Part shown: piece after piece, positions 55,065 to 64,000 of the stretch
How positions within the stretch are numbered: position 1 is the stretch's first letter
How the letters are laid out: every line of letters begins with the position of its first letter
Assembly (NCBI GenBank): GCA_036245525.1
Contig: BTPG01000005.1
Coordinates: forward strand, 212,611,992-212,675,991
Direction of reading: 5' to 3'
Length of the DNA stretch: 64,000 bases
Source of the DNA: Semisulcospira habei
Lineage: Eukaryota > Mollusca > Gastropoda > Semisulcospiridae
The notes under the pieces: generated by a model
What the model was told of the DNA's origin: nothing
What the model saw: the letters and a program-made list of their open reading frames with translations, nothing else
The model's database searches: none
Made by a program: the position numbers and the translations under genes

Positions 55065-56205
55065 GAGTTTTTCGTAAGCTCTATTTATAGCTATAATCTG
55101 GATGCATTTCGTAATCTCTATTTATAGCTACAATGTGGATGCATTTCGTAAGCTCTATTTATAGCTATAGTCTGGATGCATTTCGTAAGCTCTATTTATA
55201 GCTATAATCTGGATGCATTTCGTAAGCTCTATTTATAGCTATAATCTGGATGCATTTCGTAAGCTCTGTTTATAGCTATAATCTGGATGCATTTCGTAAG
55301 CTCTATTTATAGCTATAATGTGGATGCATTTCGTAAACTATATTTATAGCTATCATCTGGATGCATTTCGTAAGCTATATTTATAGCAATAATCTGGATG
55401 CATTTCGTAAACTATATTTATAGCTATAATCTGGATGCATTTCGTAAGCTATATTATAGCAATAACCTGGATGCATTTCGTAAGCTCTATTTATAGCTAT
55501 AATCTGGATGCATTTCGTAAGCTATATTTATAGCAATAATCTGGATGCATTTCGTAAGCTATATTTATAGCTATAATCTGGATGCATTTCGTAAGCTATA
55601 TCTATAGCAATAATCTGGATGCATTTCGTAAGCTATATTTATAGCTATAATCTGGATGCATTTCGTAAGCTATATCTATAGCAATAATCTGGATGCATTC
55701 TATAGTTATAGAAATAATCTGGATGCATTTCGTAAGCTATATTTATAGCAATAATCTGGATGCATTTTGTAAGCTATATTTATAGCAATAATCTGGATGC
55801 ATTTCGTAAGCTATATTTATAGCTATAATCTGGATGCATTTCGTAAGCTATATTTATAGCTATAATTTGGATGCATTTCGTAAGCTATATCTATAGCAAT
55901 AATCTGGATGCATTCTATAGTTATAGCAATAATCTGGATGCATTTCGTAAGCTATATTTATAGAAATAATCTGGATTCATTTCGTAAGCTATATTTATAG
56001 CAATAATCTGGATGCATTTCGTATACTATATTTATGGCTATGATCTGGATGCATTTCGTAAGCTATATCTATAGCAATAATCTGGATGCATTTCGTAAGC
56101 TATAGTTATAGCAATAATCTGGATGCATTTCGTAAGCTATATTTATAGCAATAATCTGGATGCATTTTGTAAGCTATATTATAGCTATATATAATCTGGA
56201 TGTAT
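55065..56205 (+). repeat. 37-bp minisatellite, about 31 copies
   Basis: The unit is roughly TAATCTGGATGCATTTCGTA plus AGCTATATTTATAGCTA. It contains the palindromes ATGCAT and TATAGCTATA. Variants are CTCTA versus CTATA and GCTA versus GCAA. It begins about 50 bp after an FB-A copy. Confidence 0.95.
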
Positions 56206-56334
56206 TTCAAAAAGCGAGTCCTACCAGAGGAAGTGATAAATCGAATAATGTCTTTAATTCATTACATCTTAAGGATGAAATTACCATTTTCTTATCTATC
56301 CGTTGAGGTCTATGTCACAGCTCTGAAAGACAGA

Positions 56335-56426
56335 TCGACCATGATAGTTCAAGAGTGGTGTCAGAATAGTTTGGCGCCTGCAGGCGCCAAGCTATTCTGA
56401 CGCCACCTTTAAACTATCATGGTCAA
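56335..56426. repeat. FB-B foldback
   Basis: TCGACCATGATAGTTCAAGA arm and its complement, centre GGCGCCTGCAGGCGCC. Confidence 0.9.
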
Positions 56427-56701
56427 TCAACATCCTTGTCGTAGAATGTTAGGGTTTGATGGGTTGAGTTTCTCTTTCAAGTGACCTGTTTGATCAAAGC
56501 GCGCCCTGGTCAAGGACGTATTAAGGACACAACACAAATAATCTAATTGCACATGATTCTTTGTCAGAATATTTGCGGGTCTCTGGCGTTCTCATGAGCA
56601 GGTGTTAACACATCAGTGCATGTTCGTGAATCAATGTAGTCATATCAAATATGCAGACCAAATTCTTTAGGAAGGTTTTTTTCTTAACAAAACTGAAGTC
56701 T

Positions 56702-57132
56702 TACGTGGTGTACGTAGTCGCAGTATTATGCAATCACACCAGACGCACGCACGTAGGGTTCTTGTAAAGAAACTTCACTCAGCTGCAACCCGTCACACGT
56801 GGCACAAGATTGTAGACCAAACTGGAGTAACAGTTCCTACAATATTTTATTGCAGCGATGCGATCTCCACACAATGCATCCACAAATGCACCAACACTGA
56901 TACTCTGTCTCCTCTACAATGCATCAACACTTTTGACACACTGTGTCTCTCATACAATGTATGCACATATTTCTTAACACCGTATTTTATACTATTACAG
57001 ATTTCTACAACAATCCAGCAAATTCACACAGCTATACCAATCAGAAAAGAAAACGTAACCAAAACTTTTAATATTCATGAAAAAGAATATTCTAGATCCG
57101 ACTACAAATTGTCACTACCATCCAGGCGCATT
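56702..57132. repeat. DR-1 copy 3, left part (continues at 60446)
   Basis: Matches 16850-17280. The LINE interrupts it after ATCCAGGCGCATT (57120-57132), which is repeated at 60446-60458. Confidence 0.8.
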
Positions 57133-60100
57133 TTCCTCGCGCTGGGACCATACGGCGTTGAGGCGCGTCCCCTGGGTGGTGGATAGGGGGTCCCTCGTGA
57201 GAGGGGTGCACCGAATGAAATAAGGTGCCGTGAACCAACATGGTCTAAGGGAAGGTGACCCCGACAGAAAACCCCTGGTCCTCCTAGTAAGGGGGTTGGG
57301 CGTGGGGGTAGCTTCCCCACCCTGCAAAAAAGGAAATAGCTACAAAAACGCCGACGAAAAGACTAACAGTAATTCCTTTCCTGGAGGAGGAAGGTTCTTC
57401 TACTAGAAGACTTATGACGTCCTGTGGTGAAAGCCGGAAGTCTTCGGAAGCCACAGGACCGAGCCGCCTCTCTCTATCCAGGGATACAACCATGGGCACA
57501 TGGAACGTCAAGACCATGTACCAGAGCGGCAAGGCCGTCCAGATAGCAGCGGAAATGCAAAAGTACAACCTTTCCCTGCTAGGCATCAGTGAAGCCAGAT
57601 GGACGCACTCTGGCCAGAAAAGGCTGTTAAGTGGGGAGATGATTCTGTATTCAGGTCATGAAGAGGAGAATGCCCCCCATACAGAAGGAGTAGCACTCAT
57701 GCTGTCACCAGTGGCACAGAGAGCGCTGATGGGCTGGGAACCTCTTGGGCCAAGAATTATAACAGCAGCCTTTAGAACCAAGAAAAAGCTCAAGCTGAAC
57801 GTCATCCAGTGTTATGCGCCCACCAATGACAGTGACGAGGAAGAGAAACAAGAGTTCTACGACCGACTCCAGAGTGCCGTGGACAAATGTGCGGAGCGAG
57901 ACATCACCATCGTCATGGGCGATTTTAATGCCAAAATACGGGAGGACAACACCGGATACGAAGAGGTGATGGGGAGACAGGGACTAGGCTCGGAGATGAG
58001 TGAGAACGGGGAGAGGTTTGTAGTCTTTTGTGCTCTAAACCGACTTATCATTGGAGGCAGCATCTTCCCACACAGAAGAATACACAAAGCAACTTGGGTC
58101 TCACCTGACCATACAACAGAGAACCAAATAGACCATATCTGCATTAGCAAGAAATTTAGAAGATCCCTTCAAGATGTTCGAGTGAGGAGGGGAGCAGATG
58201 TCGCCTCAGACCACCATCTGCTTACCTTAAGAATGAAGCTCAAGCTAAAGAAAAGCCGCACAGAGACAACAAGAAGACAGCGCTATAATGTAGGCCTCCT
58301 GAGAGAAACTGGAGTTAGAGAAGAGTTCAAACTGGTGCTGTCCAACCGGTTTCAAGCGCTACAGGAGCTAGTAAATGAAGAGGAGGCGGTCACCACAGAG
58401 CAGCAGTGGAAGGCAGTTAGAGAGGCGCTGAACTCAACCTGCAAAGACACTGTAGGGTTCAGGAAACACCACCACAAGGACTGGCTGCCGGCACAGACCT
58501 TGAAGAAGAGAGAAGCGAGGAAGCAGAAGAAAGCAGCGGTCAACAACAGTCGCACGAGAGCAGCCAAAGTAAGGGCACAGGGGGAATACTCGGAAGCCAA
58601 CCGCGAGGTGAAGAGGAGTATCAGGGCAGACAAGAGGGCCTACACAGACAGCCTGGCAGCAGAGGCAGAAAAGGCAGCAGGCAGCGGCAACATGAAACAG
58701 CTCTACGACATTACCAGAAGATTGTCGGGTAAGTATGGCCATACAGAAAGACCAGTAAAAGACAAAGAAGGCAAGCCTATTGCAGACAGAGCAGACCAAC
58801 TCGACAGATGGGCCGAGTATTTTGAAGAGTTACTGAACAGACCTAGCCCACCCGACCCCCCCCCCCCCCCCCGACATCCAGCCGGCAGAGACCGACCTAC
58901 CCATCAGCTGTGACAGACCCAGCCGGGAAGAGATCAGAAAAGCAGTGGCATTTTTGAAGAATGGCAAAGCAGCAGGGCCAGATGGCATCCCAGCGGAATC
59001 TCTGAAAGCAGACCTAGAGACAACAGTGGAGATGCTGTACCCACTGTTTGGAAAGACCTGGGAAGAGGAGGTGATGCCAGCTGACTGGAAGGAGGGGTAC
59101 CTAATCAAGCTTCCCAAGAAAGGCGACCTCAGCAAGTGTTCCAACTACAGAGGAATCACCTTGCTGTCAGTACCAGGAAAGGTCTTCAACAGGATCATCC
59201 TAGAGAGAATGAAGAGCTCCGTTGACCCCCAGCTGAGAGACCAGCAAGCAGGATTCAGGAAGAACCGATCATGTACAGACCAAATCGCCACTCTCCGCAT
59301 CATCGTGGAACAGTCTCTGGAGTGGAGCTCCCCGCTGTACGTCAACTTTGTGGATTATGAGAAAGCATTTGACAGCGTGGACCGAGAGACTCTGTGGAAA
59401 CTCCTACGACACTACGGTGTACCCACAAAGCTCGTCCGCCTGATCAAGAGCAGCTATGATGGCATGACATGTCGCGTGATCCACGAAGGGCAGTTCACCA
59501 GAGAGCTCCAGGTCAGAACTGGTGTCAGGCAGGGGTGTCTGCTGTCTCCGTTCCTCTTCCTACTGGCCATAGACTGGGTCATGAAGATGACCACAGAGCA
59601 CAGACGAAGTGGAATACAGTGGACACTGTGGACACAGCTTGACGACCTCGATTTTGCAGACGACTTGGCATTACTGTCCCACACTCATCAACAAATGCAG
59701 GACAAGACCACGAGGCTTGCTGACATCTCGTCCCAAGTGGGCCTCACCATTCACAAACAGAAAACAAAGACAATGAGGCTGAACGCAACCAGGGAAGAAC
59801 CAGTCTTGCTTCCTGGCACCCCGTTGGAGGAGGTGGAGTCCTTCACCTATCTCGGGAGCATCATAGACAAAAAAGGCGGCACTGATGCAGATATCAGAGC
59901 ACGAATCGGTAAAGCCAGAGCAGCCTTTCTCCAGTTGAAAAAAGTGTGGAGTTCCAGAGAGCTGTCACAACACACCAAAGTCCGGATTTTCAACTCCAAT
60001 GTAAAAGCAGTTCTCCTATATGGAGCAGAGACATGGAGATTGACAAAAACCACAGTCAACAGAGTACAGACCTTCATGAACAGTTGCCTTAGAAGAATTT

Positions 60101-60445
60101 TGAAAATCCACTGGCCAGAGAAGATCAGCAACGTCAGACTCTGGGAGAGAACAGAGCAGATAACAGCAGAGAATGAAATTGGGCGAAGAAGATGTGGATG
60201 GATCGGTCACAGTCTGAGAAAGCCAGCTTCCAGTATCACTAGGCAGGCATTGTCATGGAACCCCCAGGGAAAGAGGAAAAGAGGTAGGCCGAGAAACTCC
60301 TGGCGTCGAGACCTCCAAGCAGACATCAAGAGACTGGGAACCAACTGGAGTAGAATCGAAGGAGAAGCACAGGACAGGAGTTGCTGGAGGTCTCTCGTCG
60401 ACGGCCTATACCCGGGTAGGGGTGACGGGCGTAAGTAAGTAAGTA
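57133..60445 (+). mobile_element. Full-length RTE-like LINE, 3313 bp, with 13-bp target duplication
   Basis: Flanked by ATCCAGGCGCATT on both sides (57120-57132, 60446-60458). It has a ~280-bp 5' UTR, one endonuclease-RT ORF interrupted only at a C17 run, a 3' UTR of a few bases and a (GTAA)n tail. Size, single ORF and a tetranucleotide tail suit the RTE clade, but clade assignment needs a tree. Confidence 0.85.
57414..60438 (+). CDS. LINE endonuclease-reverse transcriptase, frame broken at a C17 run
   Basis: First frame 57414-58913: APE-type endonuclease with GTWNVKTM, GISEARW, CYAPTNDS, IVMGDFNAKI and ASDHHLL, then a Lys/Arg-rich linker. A run of 17 C (58856-58872) shifts the frame; the second frame is already open at GACATCCAG just after it and continues to 60438. 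RT motifs: PKKGDLSKCSNYRGITLLS, QAGFRKNRSCTDQI, VDYEKAFDSVD, GVRQGCLLSP, LDFADDLALLS. C-terminal part: GWIGHSLRKP and RGRPRNSWRRD. No other defects are visible, so the C-run could be a real slip or a sequencing error. Confidence 0.85.
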
Positions 60446-60830
60446 ATCCAGGCGCATTCGTTAAACCGTTGCGAAATGTAACCAACAACTTTGACGTCAT
60501 ATTTGAGGTCACTACAATAATCGCGCCTTTTCCAGAACGTTCTAGCCGCCGTGAAATGGCCTTTAGTTGCCTGCATTGTGTTAAACCCAAATAACCTAAC
60601 TAGAACGTTCTAGGTCAAACGAGGTCGGACTGCAGCAACAATGTAACGAAAAGACGCGTCAGATTTAGCTACACAACAGAAATCGATCGCAATTCTCCAA
60701 GCAAAAGAAAATTAATCCTACCTGACTACAAAGGTACGGAATTCTTATCCCAAATAACTCAAATGAATATCGGATCTTTCCTATGATTAACACACACATG
60801 CTCTAAGAATAGCACAACAACAAACGTAAC
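60446..60830. repeat. DR-1 copy 3, right part
   Basis: Continues the DR-1 match (CGTTGCGAAATGTAACCAAC, CAAATGAATATCGGATCTTT). Contains the 56-bp micro-retroposon. Confidence 0.8.
60546..60601 (+). mobile_element. 56-bp micro-retroposon with 12-bp target duplication
   Basis: Begins CCGCCGTGAAATGG, ends AAATAACCTAACT. Flanked by AGAACGTTCTAG at 60534-60545 and 60602-60613. The other DR-1 copies lack it. Confidence 0.7.
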
Positions 60831-60865
60831 ATGAAGAAAAGATTTTTTTCTCACCGACATGCAGA

Positions 60866-60957
60866 TTAACCCTTTGCGTGTCGGTAGCGGCTTTAGTCGC
60901 GATGATTGCTACAGGATTCATCGCGACACAAACCGCTACCGACACGCAAAGGGTTAA
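60866..60957. repeat. FB-C foldback, best complete copy
   Basis: TTAACCCTTTGCGTGTCGGT...GTCGCGATGA pairs with TCATCGCGAC...ACACGCAAAGGGTTAA; tip TTGCTACAGGAT. Confidence 0.9.
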
Positions 60958-61120
60958 TGTGCGGACCCGCCTGAACGCGTGACCAACAGTAAATACCTTC
61001 TGTAGATCATGTGAAATGACTTCATCTTCCTTTGTAAGCGTGCAAGATATCACAGGCAGGCAGCACACAAAGCTCCCCACGTATTCCCCCTTTAACTGCC
61101 GAGAAAAGATAAACACAACT

Positions 61121-61186
61121 GCAAGAGGCATAGATCCTCATGAGCCCCCGCAGGTGCGGGGGCTCATGAGGATCTAAGCCTCTTGC
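61121..61186. repeat. FB-A foldback, complete copy
   Basis: GCAAGAGGCATAGATCCTCA and its complement around GCCCCCGCAGGTGCGGGGGC. Confidence 0.9.
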
Positions 61187-61498
61187 TGACACCAATTTAA
61201 ATCCACGTTCCTTGGGCTGGGACTCATTGACTTTGAGTGAAGAAAGGTTTCAGAAACAGGATCTGCTTCCACTGGCTGTACGGGGTTAAAGGTTTGAGAA
61301 ACAGGATCTGCGTTCAATGGTTGCACGGGGTTTGAAAAGGCGTATGGTGACAACCAGTGTGTGACGGGACAAAATCGAAAGACATCTTATACCATCATAA
61401 ACTGCAGTTTTATGGCCTGAGGACTTCGTCAGCATGACAGCCGGCATGCAAATGGGTTAACCCGTTCAGTGCCGCGAAAATCGTTACATCGTCCAACT

Positions 61499-61563
61499 GC
61501 AAGAGGTATAGATCCTGGTGAGCCCTCGCAGTTGCTGGGGCTCATGAGGATCTATGCCTCTTG
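61499..61563. repeat. FB-A foldback, diverged copy
   Basis: GCAAGAGGTATAGATCCTGG left arm with several mismatches to the right arm CTCATGAGGATCTATGCCTC. It lies 310 bp after the previous copy; between them GTTTCAGAAACAGGATCTGC is partly repeated (61230, 61291). Confidence 0.8.
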
Positions 61564-61656
61564 ACGCCAATTTGAATCCATGTTTCTGGGAAAGCCACGA
61601 CAGTTAGGTGTTGAAATAACTCCTTCTACCCCAGACACACCACAGCAAGATACGAA

Positions 61657-61700
61657 TCGACCATGATAGTTCAAGGGTGATGCCAGAATAGCTTGGCGCT
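61657..61700. repeat. FB-B foldback, left half only
   Basis: TCGACCATGATAGTTCAAGG to AGCTTGGCGC; the right arm is absent, as though broken at the hairpin centre. Confidence 0.75.
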
Positions 61701-62205
61701 AATTGCCAATGACGCAGTCGCTAATTATTATGCAATTATGGCAACCCGAGCTCAATGCGTTAATTCAGTGACAAGAAGGCATGTGTTATCACTGTAGACG
61801 ATCTCCCGAGTAACTGCAAGTGTATCGCAGGAAAAAGAAAACCGCTTACGGTTGTCTTAGTGTCGCTGGTGGCTCCGAACATCAATTGACGTTAGGAGCC
61901 GACAGGGGCGGATAACGCGTCTATGTTATCACGCCCTGTGAGTGTATCACTTAAAATAGTGTTGACGTGAAGGCGCACAGTATCCTCTCTCCCTTACTCC
62001 AATATTGTAAACTGTTTTTAAAGTCCCTTCTATTTATAGAAGAGACCTTTTAGGATGGGTCGCGGTGGGGCGAATCTAATAGCATGACCATGATGTCAAA
62101 GGCGGGCAGGCTAAACCTCTCCCAATTGAAGCAGTAACAAGATAAAAATTACGTAATGTCTAGTTACGCTAACCTCGTTGCTGAACGTACATTTGACGCG
62201 TAAGT
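61701..62205. other. No recognisable gene
   Basis: No domain-bearing ORF or shared repeat seen. Confidence 0.4.
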
Positions 62206-62207
62206 CC

Positions 62208-62288
<81 letters not shown>
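62208..62288 (+). repeat. (TG)n microsatellite
   Basis: About 40 TG dinucleotides. Confidence 0.95.
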
Positions 62289-62291
<3 letters not shown>

Positions 62292-62828
62292 ATGTATGTA
62301 GACACGCGAATCTCAGATATTGCTGTACGTACATACTTGACACTAAGCGAAATATTTTATTTAAGGGGTGGCTAAGATAGCCTGCGAGATTGTTGTAATT
62401 GGACGTCTCATTAAAGGCGTAAAAGACCGTTTATTGAAAGTCGGTCAGATTAGAGTACGTAATGTTTGTCGTATTTACTTGAAAGTTTAATATTGATAGT
62501 TTAGAGAATGACATTGGATGATTTCGTTAGCCAGCTTTGCACCCTTTCAATTTTTTCAGTAAAAATGAATTCTTTTCAGAAGAAAAAAAAACAACCAAAA
62601 AAACCCAGTAAAATACCTTGACTTCTGGAGAAAGTCAGACAGCAGCGGTGAGGTAAACGAAGCAACTCCGTCACATTGACGCAATACTCTCTCCTTATAT
62701 ACTAAAAGCGCAGCCGTGTTTTTCAAATCCTACCTAGAAAACAGAAGACAAAAGTTCTCCTTAATGGTACATACTCTAGTCACTGCGTAGTCAAGCATGG
62801 CGCGCCCCATGGCTCTATTTTACTTGAC
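62289..62828. other. No clear gene; a possible exon-like segment
   Basis: 62629-62700 on the minus strand has a short open stretch between AG and GT sites, but every frame of the full interval hits a stop, so no exon is called. Confidence 0.35.
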
Positions 62829-64000
62829 TACTTACTTACGCCTGTCACCCCTACCCGGGTATAGGCCGTCGACGAGAGACCTCCAGCGACTCCTGTCCTG
62901 TGCTTCTCCTTCGATTTTACTCCAGGTGGTTCCCAGTCTTTTGATGTCTGCTTGGAGGTCTCGACGCCAGGTGTTTCTCGGCCTGCCACTTTTCCTCTTT
63001 CCCTGGGGGTTCCATGACAATGCCTGCCTAGTGATACTGGAGGCTGGCTTTCTCAGACTGTGACCAATCCATCCCCATCTTCTTCGCCCAATTTCATTCT
63101 CTGCTGTTATCTGCTCTGTTCTCGCCCACAGTCTGACGTTGCTGATCTGCTCTGGCCAGTGGATTTTCAAAATTCAAAATTCTTCTCAGGCAACTGTTTA
63201 TGAAGATCTGTACTCTGTTGACTGTGGGTTTTTTTCAATCTCCAAGTCTCTGCTCCATATAGGAGAACCGCTTTTACGTTGGAGTTGAAAATCCGGACTT
63301 TGGTGTGTTGTGACAGCTCTCTGGAACTCCACACTTTTTTCAACTGGAGAAAGGCTGCTCTGGCTTTACCAATTCGTGCTTTGACATCTGCATCAGTGCC
63401 GCCTTTTTTGTCTATGATGCTCCCGAGATAGGTGAAGGACTCCACCTCCTCCAACGGGGTGCCAGCAAACAAGACTGGTTCTTCCCTGGTTGCGTTCAGC
63501 TTCTTTGTCTTTGTTTTCTGTTTGTGGATGGTGAGGCCCACTTGGGACTATATGTCAGCAAGCCTCGTGGTCTTGTCCTGCATTTGTTCATGAGTGTGGG
63601 ACAGTAAAGCCAAGTCGTCTGCAAAATCGAGGTCGTCAAGCTCTGTCCACAGTGTCCACTGTATTCCACTTCGTCTGTGCTCTGTGGTCCTCTTCATGAC
63701 CCAGTCTATGGCCAGTAGGAAGAGGAACGGAGACAGCAAACACCCCTGCCTGACACCGGTTCTGACCTGGAGCTCCATGGTGAACTGCCCTTCGTGGATC
63801 ACGCGACATGTCATGCCATCATAGCTGCTCTTGATCAGGCGGACGAGCTTTGTGGGTACACCGTAGTGTCGTAGGAGTTTCCACAGAGTCTCTCGGTCCG
63901 CGCTATCAAATGCTTTCTTGTAATCCACAAAGTTGACGTACAGCGGGGAGCTCCACTCCAGAGACTGTTCCACGATGATGCGGAGAGTGGCGTTCCGGTC
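62829..64000 (-). pseudogene. Second RTE-like LINE copy, RT portion, decayed and cut by window end
   Basis: Antiparallel to the 57.1-kb copy and clearly the same family, starting at its (GTAA)n-type 3' end. Visible lesions: a TAG nonsense codon (TCG in the other copy) at ~63548-63550, an extra A in an A-run near 63229, and a 7-bp duplication near 63176. The RT palm motifs VDYKKAFDSAD, GVRQGCLLSP and FADDLALLS are still readable at 63973-63548. The 5' part lies beyond 64000. Confidence 0.85.

Noticed and set aside
57102..57586. Minus-strand ORFs over the LINE 5' region and other antisense ORFs inside LINE and gypsy genes
   Set aside because: Shadows of the coding strand; no domain, and the plus-strand endonuclease motifs explain the open frame.
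60960..61110. Possible minus-strand exon (open between CTCGGCAG and AAG|GTATTT)
   Set aside because: The donor is weak, no NIDO or other domain fits, and it adjoins the FB-C foldback; not enough to call an exon.

Overview
The window is animal nuclear DNA. Genes have introns, the sequence is crowded with Ty3/gypsy, Penelope-like and several non-LTR retroelements, there is an integrated Polinton/adintovirus-like DNA element, and tandem and palindromic repeats are abundant. The mix of mucin-like NIDO proteins, RTE-type LINEs and Polintons suggests a marine invertebrate, most likely a mollusc, but no sequence here fixes the species.

Layout. 1-10.45 kb: an intronless, compact, virus-like element (family B DNA polymerase, packaging ATPase, double-jelly-roll-type capsid protein, several membrane or structural proteins). 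Its left end lies outside the window, and it carries frameshifts in polB and in one structural gene. 10.45-14.4 kb: simple repeats, a small inverted-repeat MITE and a 33-bp minisatellite. 14.41-14.64 kb: a first exon of a secreted NIDO-domain protein, minus strand. 14.8-18.7 kb: palindromic foldback repeats, a LINE 3' end and a TIR-bounded element. 19.1-27.5 kb: a very young Ty3/gypsy element whose two 1303-bp LTRs differ at one base by eye. It has gag and pol but no integrase domain. 28-41.2 kb: foldbacks, AT-rich DNA, degenerate LINEs and a Penelope-like element. 42.2-52 kb: five exons of a host NIDO/mucin-like gene (minus strand) with consistent splice sites and phases; one intron holds a 6.4-kb array of 19-bp repeats. 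52-56.4 kb: three more minisatellites interleaved with foldbacks. 57.1-60.4 kb: a full-length 3.3-kb RTE-like LINE with a 13-bp target duplication. 62.8-64 kb: a second, decayed copy.

How it fits together. Three families of short palindromic foldback repeats (called FB-A, FB-B and FB-C here) are scattered through the window. Five of the six intergenic or intronic minisatellites lie inside or within about 60 bp of an FB-A or FB-C copy. In two cases the array sits between the two hairpin arms, and its unit resembles the hairpin tip. In a third case the window also holds the unexpanded version of the locus. This link between foldback hairpins and minisatellite birth is the most novel pattern I see. 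Other points of note are a possible -1 ribosomal frameshift heptamer directly before a stop codon in both the virus-like element and the gypsy element, and a 29-codon ORF ending in overlapping PSAP and PPxY motifs.
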